Made by a program: the position numbers and the translations under genes. Positions 1 through 9,802 of a stretch of 64,000 nt of DNA are shown piece by piece. This DNA comes from Phallus indusiatus (lineage: Eukaryota; Basidiomycota; Agaricomycetes; Phallales; Phallaceae), in assembly GCA_027605045.1 (NCBI GenBank), contig JAQFWX010000029.1:310001-374000 (forward strand). The letters run 5' to 3'. Numbering within the stretch: position 1 is the stretch's first letter; each line of letters starts with the position of its first letter. Below the pieces are notes generated by a model. The model saw nothing but the letters and a program-made list of their open reading frames with translations. It was not told where the DNA came from and did not search any database.

Positions 1-63
1 ACGAAGCCTCTATCTGGTTCAAAATTGTCGGACATGACCCAGCTATTCAGTCTAACGACGTGA
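1..63 (+). CDS. 3' end of Ty1/copia polyprotein (RNase H C-terminus), partial
   Basis: The first 20 codons read in frame as TKPLSGSKL.. and stop at TGA 61-63. TKPL is the usual end of the (A)DI(F/L)TKPL motif near the C-terminus of copia RNase H. A polypurine stretch (gagggggag, about 70-78) and an LTR beginning TGTTGG at 79 follow at once, which is the normal 3' layout of an LTR retrotransposon. The rest of the element lies left of the window, so it cannot be judged whether it is intact. Confidence 0.75.
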   Translation, partial: TKPLSGSKLSDMTQLFSLTT

Positions 64-78
64 TTTATCGAGGGGGAG

Positions 79-258
79 TGTTGGAATTACGATATAATCA
101 CTAGTTAGATAGTAGATAACACGCATCACGACGCGTAACATGTAACCTGGGGCGCCGGGCAAAAGACTGACGTCTTTTGACCGTTGCATCCCAGGTATGT
201 AAACTACAGCAATTAATATGACGTCTTTTGACTGTTGCATCCCAGTGCACGTTCAACA
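79..258 (+). mobile_element. Copia-type 3' LTR
   Basis: The LTR begins TGTTGGAATT and ends GTTCAACA, a TG..CA unit with 5-bp inverted termini (TGTTG/CAACA). It lies directly after the polypurine tract of the copia element. It contains two direct copies of a 26-bp segment (gacgtcttttgac..gttgcatcccag). A related solo copy with only one of these segments is at 44296-44394. The 5 bases after the LTR are TTTTT. The partner target duplication would be outside the window. Confidence 0.85.
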
Positions 259-411
259 TTTTTGAGATGATGCAGGGTCCCATTTAAACCGGGTAATAAA
301 AGCACTGTTCTCATCGCAGTTTGCATTGCTGTAGAGAGTGATGTCCACCATTACTGCGTTCGTCGCACTAAGAGCGAGGGTCAAAAACGGTATGGCAAAT
401 TTCCACTGCAT
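253..411 (-). pseudogene. Small secreted protein, cut by the Copia LTR
   Basis: An ATG at 411 opens a 52-codon frame. It has a clear signal peptide (about residues 1-19: MQWKFAIPFLTLALSATNA) followed by a short mature part with VDITLYSNANC. The last Cys codon and the stop lie inside the LTR (256-258 and 253-255), so the native 3' part has been replaced. The mature start resembles short fungal secreted proteins of the 'VTLYSN..C' kind, but the family cannot be named safely. It could still make a truncated secreted peptide. Confidence 0.6.
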
Positions 412-479
412 TGTCTTGTGGAACAAAGTAAGTGAATATATATGCGTGCAATTAAAATTTAAAACGGAGACTGACAAGT

Positions 480-2165
480 TAACGAGTTCAGAATGATTAT
501 TGTAACAAGCGTGAGGTGACCGAAGACTTGAAACTCTAGTAGAGAAATTTTAACAGAATCCGCGTCATTGTGCGAATGCTCTCATGGAATTGATAATCCT
601 ACCTAAAAATCTATATCATTATGGGTACTATGAAGATAGATCAAGGTTGATAAAAGCATACCTTGTTCGCAATAACGAGTTTGTGGGGATTGAATTCTAT
701 AAAATGAGATTTTGAGTTTATATAATTATAGCTGCATGCCTTAAAATCAAAATCCGAGGGCTCCAAACGCTCCAAGTTCTGCTTATCTTGCGACACGGTG
801 CCAACCCATGTCACATGATATTTGTTGGGGTGATCCTTAGTTTGTCGTTCAATTGTAACTTCTGAAGAATGTTTAGAAAGAAGCAAAAAGAAGTAAAAAA
901 AGAACAGGGACAACGGATCTGCCAAACGGCATAATCGTAATGAAATTGACAGTCATGACTCATATGACAGCATTGAAATGATATAGCGAACCTATAGCAG
1001 GTACTCCGCTCTTCACTCGAACCTTTTTCCGTGTTCTTCTGAATCATCGTGCTTCATGATCTCCTTCTGATTAATCTGTACGGTTGATATCCAAAAGTTC
1101 GTAAGCAATCATAAGCAACAACACAAAATAGAATCTCCAAAAACCGTATCTCAATGGCATACAGATTTGACCAGCTTGATAACGGGTTCTCCCTCAGAAG
1201 AAGTGTTATGGAACTGACACTTAAAATATATCATACAGAGAATCTCGGAAATTTTTTTAACAGACAGACAGCGCCAAATTAATAAAAAAAGTTGAAACTT
1301 CTATCAGACCCACGCACGAAAAGATGGCCTTTATTGATCGGAAGGTTAAGAAAGAATGGCGAAATCAAGTTCAGAAGAGAATTGGAGGCACGTTGGAATG
1401 AGCGGAGGTTGGGGTGAACGAATGAGCAAGTTGAAGAATCTGTTCATGTGGGCGTGCTTTCTCTCATGACAACCTTCCTATTCCTCTTTTGGGTAAACCT
1501 GGGCACGATTTTTCTCATAACTTCCAGGCTGTTGTTCTATGGGGAACCAACTTTGGTTGCACGAGTCACATATCGGGGTACTTGTTCATAGACGCAACAC
1601 TGAGGTGAAGTCAATTCCAAATGAGATGTTCTCGCACATACGATGTGAACTCTCGTGAAAGCGCGACGAAAGTCTGGAATGGCTGAGATCATGATATACT
1701 TATCGGCGGTTGGGAAGTTTCGGGGATGGTCTGAAGTTGGTTGCAGTTCCAATTAGAACCCGGCTGGGAGGTTATGCAACTCAATTCACCGTAGCCACCC
1801 GCCAGACCAATTTAGGGACCGTGATGGCGTTCCTTTAAGTCTATAAATTTACGTATATGTATTTCATAGCAATACTATATCGATACTACGCAGCAAGATT
1901 GTTTCTTTTCTATCAAAAGGCTGTCAACATTCGAATCGATGGATCATCAAAAAAAAGATGATACTCGTTATCCGCTTGTAAAACAATGGTAAATAGTTTC
2001 TGGGCTAAGGTTCCTGAAATATTTTCATTCTTGATTCCTTTATAATCTGCTAGCTGGAAAATCTTTTAGTAGTTGAGTAGCATTTCGTCAGAGTCTTTAA
2101 GAGCAAAGAGAAGAAAATCTTAGATTACGCAATGCATGTATGTGACCGCGTCTCTGTTGGCACGA
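480..2165. other. Gene-poor stretch, nothing recognised
   Basis: AT-rich sequence with only short unsupported frames (641-925, 811-1047 and 1537-1752 on the - strand). None has a recognisable domain, a convincing intron set or a counterpart elsewhere in the window. No gene is called here. Confidence 0.5.
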
Positions 2166-2170
2166 ATTAG

Positions 2171-2322
2171 GGGTCTCAACGGGTATGACTTATGGGTACC
2201 CTCGGGTACCCGCGCTCGTTTAGCCAATCAGAATGCAGGATTTTGCCCTTGACCCAAAAATCCTGCAATCTGATTGGCTGAACGCTCGCGAGGGTACCCG
2301 TTTGCAATACCCGTTGAGACCC
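2171..2322. mobile_element. Palindromic MITE with TTAG target duplication
   Basis: The 152-bp unit starts GGGTCTCAACGGGTA and ends TACCCGTTGAGACCC, exact inverted termini. It continues inside as a fold (ctgattggct near both arms, GGGTACCC repeats). TTAG flanks both sides (2167-2170 and 2323-2326). A TTA-type duplication fits PIF/Harbinger-derived MITEs, but the superfamily is an inference because no transposase is present. Confidence 0.85.
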
Positions 2323-2499
2323 TTAGCACGAATGATGGCTGTGCCATGATACGATACAACGTTGATAAGTTTAAGGGACCAGCACAAACAATTGACACGA
2401 ATAACTACGCACGCTACAGGCCTTTTGAGCGATTGCCTATTGGTGTTTTATTTTCGCAGTAAAGGGACGTTCTGTAATGAAGTATTGCCTGAGACAGGA

Positions 2500-3660
2500 T
2501 AAAAAGACAATATACGTTGGGTGTCCATGCATTAGAAGGGAACAAAAAGTTGAAGGAAATAGTGAAAGACGACAGTGCAGCATGACCACACGGGAGGGGG
2601 AATAGATGACGAAGATATAGGCTGCCAATAGTGGTCGGATAGATGAAAAGAGCGAGCCAGTTGTCGTTTGAGGAAGTCGAGGAAGTACTAGTGAAACCCC
2701 GAAGTGGCTCTCACAGGAGAGGTTTCCAAAGACACATTGAAAGCGACTTGGCATTGAATTGATAGAAAGAATACGACATTGACTGTAGCGGTGCAAGTTT
2801 AGATGGCGGGTCGACGTCTATGAGTGTTCCCGACGCCACTTGGTCGCAGTGCAAGCCACCTGAGTAGAATTGACTTCTACTTCCAAGAAACAACCTGAGT
2901 CTGATATCCTCCATTCATCGCGACATTATCAAAGACCCTTTTCAAATGAGAGATTGTTAGACGAGAAACGTTATGATACCAGTCTAGATGGCGATCAAAG
3001 ACTTTTTGGTTACGTGCAACAAACGTGCAAGGCTCCAAGATTGAAGAGACAGCGGTGTTTGAAATCACTAAGCGTAACCCCGACGTGACCGCACGTGACT
3101 CTTGCTGGAATTTTAGACTTTGATTGCGTGCCTGGTTGAAATTCTTTGCTCTGCTTTCATGCAGTGGCAAAAGCGTCAAGTCCGTCGCTCTTTTTCTTCC
3201 ATTAAACAATAAACATTTCACCGATTCCACTGGTTCTTGACGTGGCATGAAGCCAGACCGATGAACTTGTGTCCGTTAACGATCGCACATTTTGAAAAAC
3301 ATTGTACAGTGCTGTAGGGTGTTTTCTCGAGATATCACATGGGAAGACACAATGATGATAATCTGATTTCTATCGATGATTGATACTCATCCCAGTGCCA
3401 TTGAAAAACAAACCACACCTCTCTCTAGTTATAGGGACAAATCGGTTTTTTCGTGGAACTCTTCATGGAAGAAAGTTGGTGCTCACAGGCACATTTTATG
3501 GCTTACATCGTGCCAGAAACGGAGCTTTGCGATTTGCTTCACAACGCCTGGTCTCACCGGTCATACGGGCGACGGCATGTTGAACGAGCTTTCCTTACTT
3601 TGATACCTCCAGAATCATCGAAATTCGAGCTGTTTGATTCGACCCTTGGAAGGCCTTGAA
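2500..3660. repeat. Duplicated block, copy 1 (unknown content)
   Basis: About 1.1 kb that recurs diverged at roughly 7440-8370. Shared landmarks are ccagttgtcgtttgag, agaaagaatacgacattg, ttgcgtgcctggttgaaattc and gggtgttttctcgagatatcac. Open frames exist on both strands (2877-3248 -, 3376-3603 +), but the matching frames in copy 2 are interrupted. I cannot name a gene. The block lies upstream of laccase A and its copy lies upstream of laccase B, so it probably travelled with the laccase duplication. Confidence 0.6.
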
Positions 3661-3880
3661 GGAACCAAATATCACGCATGTCACATTGGGCGTCAAATAA
3701 ATGACATAAGCCACAAAGACGCCGGAAGCTGAAGCCAGTTGGGAAATTTGTGTAAATCAGTGCCAATAGAGTAGACTATGCATATAGTTGCTGTTCATAC
3801 TTGATAAACAAGTTTTAAATGCAATTCAAACCAAAAATATTAGGATTCTATCAGTATTTGCTGCATGTCAGGCAAATAAT

Positions 3881-4035
3881 CCGTATAACCCGTATATACG
3901 GCGATACGGCCGTAAACGGTACGGCCGTATCCGTATACCAAAAGTCGTTCTTCGGCATACGGTTGAATCAGTGACACCCTCGTTCGTAACGGATACGGCG
4001 CCGTAATACGGGTGCCGTATATACGGGTTATACGG
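3881..4035. mobile_element. Palindromic MITE-like insertion in laccase A promoter
   Basis: A perfect 22-bp inverted repeat (arms 3881-3902 and 4014-4035, beginning CCGTATAACCCGTATATACG) encloses about 110 bp rich in CCGTA/TACGG words. Laccases C and D have the same sequence from about 4050 onward (aaaacatctattgatt..) but different DNA where this palindrome sits. This indicates insertion about 50 bp upstream of the TATA box. No clear target duplication was found. Confidence 0.75.
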
Positions 4036-4088
4036 GCACGGTGCCGACCCCTAGTAAAAACATCTATTGATTCGATTAGTCGAGGGTC

Positions 4089-4095
4089 TATATAG
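4089..4095 (+). promoter_or_regulatory. TATA box of laccase A
   Basis: TATATAG lies 46 bp upstream of the ATG, in a block (gtctatatagagggaga) repeated at the same distance in laccases C (14 kb) and D (17.7 kb). A start-stop pair ATGTGA at 4117-4122 lies between TATA and the ATG and is also kept in C and D. Confidence 0.7.
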
Positions 4096-4134
4096 AGGGA
4101 GAAACTCGAGCTGACCATGTGAACTGCACAAAGG

Positions 4135-6795
4135 ATGCATCCCCTCCTTTGGACGTTGCCTGTTGCTCTTGTGAGCCTCGCTGGCTTGAACCAAGCAGGT
4201 ATCCTCGCGTATCTCAGCCGCTTCAAGACGTTGCCTCTTGCTCTAGTGGACCTCGCTGAATCAAACAAAGAAGGTAGCATCACCTATCAATGGACACTCG
4301 CCAATAGTGATATTGCCCCCGATAACATCACCCGAAGTGCCGCGCTGGTCAATAATCAGTATCCTGGCCCTTTACTTGCTTTTAGCAAAGGAGATACGGT
4401 TTATGTTAATGTCAACAATCAGCTGACTGACCCAACCATGCGTCGAAGTAGTAGCATCGTAAGTGTTTGTCCGCAGTTCTTGTCTCACAAACTTATTTAT
4501 TTACTTTAGCATTGGCATGGCATTGTATGTCGCAGAGTTTGTTTTCCACGCCCTGTAGTACTGACACTATTCGTCCAGTTCCAACATCGTAACGCACAGT
4601 AGGTTAACTATGGTGTTTCAAACTGTTTCTTCTAATGACGTATGTTAGGAATGATGGTCCATCGTTCGTAACTCAATGTCCCATTGCTCCCAAGTATGTT
4701 ACAGTTCCTTATTAATTCGGATACGCGGCTGACTTTAAACTGTACTACCAGCCACTCGTACACATATTTCATCGATCCGGGAGAACAGTCGGGCACATAT
4801 TGGTACGTGGGTTAATCTTTATCTCAATAATTTATGTCATTAACATCAATGGGTAGGTATCACAGTCATTTGAGCACTCAATATGTTGACGGTATTAGAG
4901 GCCCCCTTGTGATTTGTGAGTGCGGTGGCGCCTTGTCAGTTCTCTTACTGACGTATTTCAGACGACCCTGCTGATCCTAACCTCCATTTGTATGATATTG
5001 ATGACGAGACCACGTACGAATTTTATCTTATTCATTCTAATTTGATTTTGATTTCTGATTTGTTCCAGGGTCATAACATTGTCAGATTGGTATCATGATA
5101 CAGCTTTGAATATAGATAGTAAGCGAACTGATTCCAGGAAAAAAATACGTTATATAATGAACGCTTTCAGATGCATGGTTCGCGGGTGGTCCTAAGCCTG
5201 TACCCGACTCAGGGTTGATCAACGGGGCGGGTCGTTTCAACGGATCGCTCGTACCGCTCACAAGAATCAATGTTGTACAGGGCCTAAGATATCGTTTAAG
5301 ATTGGTTTCACTTTCTGCTGAAGGTATGCATGGAAAATCCTTTCGATTATGCTTGTAAAGGACTCTGAATGCGGAATCATATGCAGGCGTCTTCAATGTC
5401 ACAATACAAAATCATCGTATGACTATAATTGAAGTAGATGGTTTGTACTTCAATGAGATGTCATCTTCACAAATTAAATTTATCTTTGACAGGGATTGCT
5501 GTCCATCCTTACGTTGTGGATTCTCTCCCAATCTTCCCAGCTCAACGGTACAGCGTTGTTGTAAGTATTGAGAGATGCGTCGATATCGTGAAATTTTGAC
5601 AGCAATAATAGATAAATGCTAATCAATCTGTTGACAACTATTGTAAGCATATTTCATCAGAAATCTGAGCTGTGATAAGACTGCATCGTCAATTTTCAGG
5701 GTTCAGCGCTGAACAAACGATTGACGGTGCTACTACCTCAAAGACTAATCCCGGCTGTAAGCTATCAGGACCAAAATCTGATTGATTATCGTTAACTAAG
5801 AGATTGGATTATTATGTAGTCAACGGCTCGGATATGTTTGCCGTTCTCCACTATTTAGGCGCTTCTTCGGATGAACCGACTAGCTCTCAGATATTTTCAT
5901 CGGGACCAGTTCAATTCAACGAAACCGGACTAATTGTACGTTTGTTGATCCTTTAGCATTATGCACTCTTTTTTCTTATATACTGGTTTAGCCTTTGTTC
6001 GATCCTGGCGCACCTGGTGGCGACACGCCTCCTGATTATCTTTTCAATTTCACTTTCCGTTCCAATTCAACTAACCGCGACGTCTGGGCAAGTTTTGAAT
6101 GAAGAACCTGTTTGGTTTTGATTCTGATATTTCTCCTTCGTAGTTAATTAACGATATTCAGTACCAACCACCCTCACTGCCGACTCTTTTGAATATTCTC
6201 ACCCATCAAAAGTAAGTTCTAGTTCCCGTGCTTTAATTAAATTATCTCCAATCACTCACAACTACACACAGCGCTACGTTTGGTGTCAACGAACATACTT
6301 TAACTTTGCCTTACAATGCTACCGTCGAAGTCGCTTTCATTGGTGGAATAGATCATCCCTTCCACTTGCAGTATGCCATACTCATCTCTCGATTATGATT
6401 AACTATTTTTCTAATCTAAATTATTTTCAAGTGGACATGCTTTCTCTGTCATACAATCATCTTATGGTGGTGCACCCAACTACATAAATCCTCCTCGTCG
6501 TGATACAGCCGTAAGTGGGGGCACGCCTGATGCCCCGCTCCGAATACGTTTCCGGACGGATAATCCGGGTCCTTGGTTTATCCATTGCCATATTGATTGG
6601 CACTTAGGTATGGTTAAATTATGTTACTCAAGGTATATCTCATCTTGCCAATGTTCTCGCAGAGGCTGGCATATGGCAGCTGTATTCGCTGAAGATCCTG
6701 CAGGCATACGTAGTGGCCCGCAGTCTGTCCATCCCGATCCAGCATGGAAAGAACTTTGTGATATCTATAACCAACTTCCTGAATCCGAGAAATAG
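4135..6795 (+). CDS. Laccase A (multicopper oxidase), 19 exons, last exon possibly frameshifted
   Basis: A secreted multicopper oxidase expected to oxidise phenols and reduce O2 to water. Eighteen introns are readable and give about 554 aa. Exon 1 is 4135-4458. L1 HWHGI is a micro-exon at 4510-4524, followed by [19 protein letters not shown], then L2 [14 protein letters not shown]3 HPFHLHGHAFSV (split CA/T codon) and L4 HCHIDWHL. The intron after ..RDVW starts GC (gcaagt). The signal region is duplicated in tandem. In the last exon 'ggctggcatatggc' has 2 nt more than the paralogs. Splicing at AG 6661-6662 shifts the frame, while splicing at AG 6663-6664 restores it as HLGWHMAAVFAED. Upstream lies a MITE in the promoter; downstream lies a laccase remnant. 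It is either functional through the shifted acceptor or a recent pseudogene. Confidence 0.8.
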
Positions 6796-7114
6796 GTTAA
6801 TTTGACGGAAGGCTCTCGGAGTACTCTGTAAGTCTATTGTAAGAGAGCGTATACGTAGCTCCCTCGAGTCATTTAGCGCCCGTTAGAGTCCTATAATCCC
6901 GCTCAATTCGCTTAATTGAAAACTGCTTTTTCGACAAAACAGCTACACTTTCAAGTACTCTATGTATTATAGGCAATGGGTTTTGAAAACAAAAGACATT
7001 GAAATTGCTTAGTGGCTGAAGTAGCCTTATCTTTTATTTCGTTGTTCACCGAAACCTCGAATTCCAGTCTATACAAATGGAATGGTGGTGATCTGATGTT
7101 GGGATTTCTTTTAG

Positions 7115-7313
7115 CTGATCAACGATATTTAATATCAACCACCAGAACCATCAACACTCCTAAATTCTCACCCGTCAAAAGTAGGCTTCAAATTTTGTAC
7201 TCAGCTTTAAAATATAGAAGATTGTTTATCACTTTGCTCACTGCGCGACCTTAATGAATACCCTGACTTTGCTTCTCAACGCTACAATTGAATTCGTATA
7301 CGCACCGCTTACA
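7115..7313 (+). pseudogene. Laccase exon remnant
   Basis: After an AG at 7113-7114 the sequence ctgatcaacgatatttaatatcaaccacc matches the [10 protein letters not shown] exon of the intact laccases. The block aatgaataccctgactttgcttctcaacgctaca matches the [12 protein letters not shown] exon, with the intron between them still recognisable. The rest of the gene is missing. It is closest in pattern to laccase B. It marks an earlier laccase copy between A and B. Confidence 0.75.
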
Positions 7314-7439
7314 GTATGGCTCGCTTATCCTTGCGCTTCATCTAATATTACTGGATAACCTTTGATAAAGAAGGTTATCATCAGATCCCAGCAGGACGGA
7401 AGTAAATGGAGAACCTCATCTATTTCGCTGATTAGTAGA

Positions 7440-8370
7440 TGACCATGGACACTTTTAAGACGATTCGATCTTTCCACTGTCAAGACAAACGTTTAGCCAC
7501 CTAAAATGGAAGGAAAGGCTGACAGAAGAGGGTCCGTCACGACCATGCGTACCGGGGAGTGGATGATGAAAGTATAGGCTGCTGATGACGTCTGATAGAT
7601 AGATGGAGAGCTAACCAGTTGTCGTTTGAGAATTGAACTGGAAATGAAGCGGCTACCAAAGAACATTGAAAGCGTCAGACTTACCATTAAGATGGTAGAA
7701 AGAATACGACATTGCAGCGGTACACTATGGCAGAGTGTTCCTGACACCACCTGTAAACCACCTGAGTAGAGTTTGACCTCCACATCCAAGAAAAAACCTG
7801 CATCCGATATCTTTTCATAGCGAAATTGTTAAGGACCGTTTCCAAATGAGAGGTCGTTCCACAAACGTCACTATTATACCAGTCCGCGATGTACGTGCGT
7901 GCGCAAGACCAAGAGGCAGCAGTGTTTGAGCGTGACTCCGACGTGACTGCACGTGACCCTTGCTAGACTTAGACTTTGATTGCGTGCCTGGTTGAAATTC
8001 TTTGCTCTGCTTTCATGCAGTAGCGTCAATTCCATCGCTCTTTTTCTTTTATTAACCGATAAACATTTCACCGACTCCAAAGGTTCTTGACGCGGCGTGA
8101 AGCCAGACCGATGACTTTTGTTCGTCAACGATCGCACATTTTAAAAAACATTTTACGGCTGCCGTAGGGTGTTTTCTCGAGATATCACGCGGCAAACCCT
8201 TCATGGAAGAAAGCTGGTGCCCACAGGCACATCCTATGGCTTACATCCATACCGAAATGGAGTTTTGCGATTTACTTTACAACGTTTAGTCTCTCCGGGC
8301 ATGCGCGCGATAACGTGATGAGCGAGCTTTCCTTTAATTTGACACTTCAGCAGAAACATCGAAATCTGAG
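7440..8370. repeat. Duplicated block, copy 2 (unknown content)
   Basis: Diverged second copy of the 2500-3660 block, with the same order of landmarks. The frame that starts ATGGAAGAAAGCTGGTGC in both copies is stopped early here (tttag near 8288). I therefore read neither copy as a gene. Confidence 0.55.
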
Positions 8371-9264
8371 CTGTTTTATTGGTTCAGCCAGACGAGAGGT
8401 CTAGTATCAATGACGAGTTCAGAATGCGCGAGAGATTCAGTACGTCACATCACTCCTAATATCACTAGATGCGCTTCATCACAGCAGTTTTTCTATCTCA
8501 CAGTATCATGCTTTCAAAGATTGAAAGGAAAGACGGACGAAAACAAAAGACCTTCTCAAATAGTGTGTGGTTTCAGTTTTGATAATACTTTGATTTGACA
8601 ATGTAACGCTGATTATAAAAATATATCGTTCAGCACAGTATGCGAAGTAATACCGGAGATGTGAAAATAAAGGATCTTGATTAAATCGAAGGCCTATGTG
8701 GATTGAATCGGATTGATCACGTCGCATCCGGGGGTCAGGCTAAACAATTTTGCACGAAAATCACAGCTGGGTATTTTTCCCTGCTTGGCATGGTATTGCT
8801 CGGAACTTCTAGTTGTTTGTGGCTTTAGTTTCAGCCTTTTTGGGATGGGTAGTTATTTCACTCTTGGATTGGAGGCATCGCTGATGAGTCCTATTTCACT
8901 TATCTTTAGATATCAACATATTAGACTCAGTACCGGACATGAATGAACCCATTATCGTCTCTGCAATGCCGATGTCTCTGAACTTGGGGCTCAACCCGAC
9001 GTTCAAGGTAATAGTGGTATTGGAAAGCCAGGGCAACACAAGACAATGCCAGAGAAAGGCACCTGGAGTTGAAATTCTGAAGATGCGACTTTCGACGGAC
9101 CGTGGACGCAAATGTTTCCAGCATGCCGCAAAATTCCGGAACGAGCTGAGTCGGTGGGCACGTGAACTTTTTAGCGCTTTTTTAGCATCCACAAGCTTCC
9201 TCTCTGGTCCCCATAAGCGATGAATCAGCTTTTGTTGTCTGCGCCACATGCTCAAAATCCTCCT
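8371..9264. other. No gene recognised
   Basis: Short overlapping frames on both strands (8410-8598 +, 8713-8946 +, 8896-9255 -, 8939-9223 +) with no domain, intron pattern or second copy. I see nothing to annotate. Confidence 0.4.
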
Positions 9265-9470
9265 ATTCCAACTCGATTTTGCCCAATTGAAATTTGCTTT
9301 CTTGGTAACACAGCTTCACTTAGAAGTTTTGTAAGCTATTGTAAGCAGCAGGTTATTTTGAAAAAAGGCTTTGAACTGAATGAATGACTGAAGTGCTATT
9401 GCTTATTTTGTGGTTCACCAAAACTCTGGATTCCATTTTACGCTAATGGAATGGTGATGCTAGCCGGTAA
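9265..9470. repeat. Copy of the sequence downstream of laccase A (6890-7095)
   Basis: The order ttgcccaattgaaa.., ..aacacagctacactt.., aagtagcctt/aagtgctatt, ttgttcaccgaaac/tggttcaccaaaac and aatggaatggtg is shared by 6890-7095 and 9265-9470. It is non-coding and marks one edge of the A-to-B duplication. Confidence 0.55.
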
Positions 9471-9760
9471 AGGCGAAAAGGGAAACCGGTTTCTTTTGTT
9501 CGTGGCTAAAACCGCGCTGCAGTCAATGCCAAGTTGAAGATGGTTTAGTATGTTATACATTTTTGCGTTTGCCTGATGTCATTATGAGCCCCTTAACTTG
9601 CGCTAAAATCTGATTTTCAATTGACAGAATTCAATACCCGTTGGTTTGCGTATTCTGGACGAGGATGACGTTTTCGAATTAGCCATACATTTCTCGGCTG
9701 TTCAAGTGTCCCGAGCCAGCATTGATGAAGATGTTGATAAATTTGGGTTACTCCAAGCTC

Positions 9761-9768
9761 TATAAAAG
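9761..9768 (+). promoter_or_regulatory. TATA box of laccase B
   Basis: TATAAAAG lies 42 bp upstream of the ATG. The upstream 300 bp are alignable in patches to those of laccases C and D (tgcgctaaaatctgat, ttcaagtgtcccg). Confidence 0.65.
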
Positions 9769-9802
9769 GTCGGTGTAATTGGCATGTTAATCTGCACTAA
9801 AG

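Noticed and set aside
641..925. 94-codon - strand frame with a hydrophobic start (LSLFFFYFFLLL)
   Set aside because: The hydrophobic stretch comes from a poly-A/T tract. No family resemblance, no introns and no copy elsewhere.
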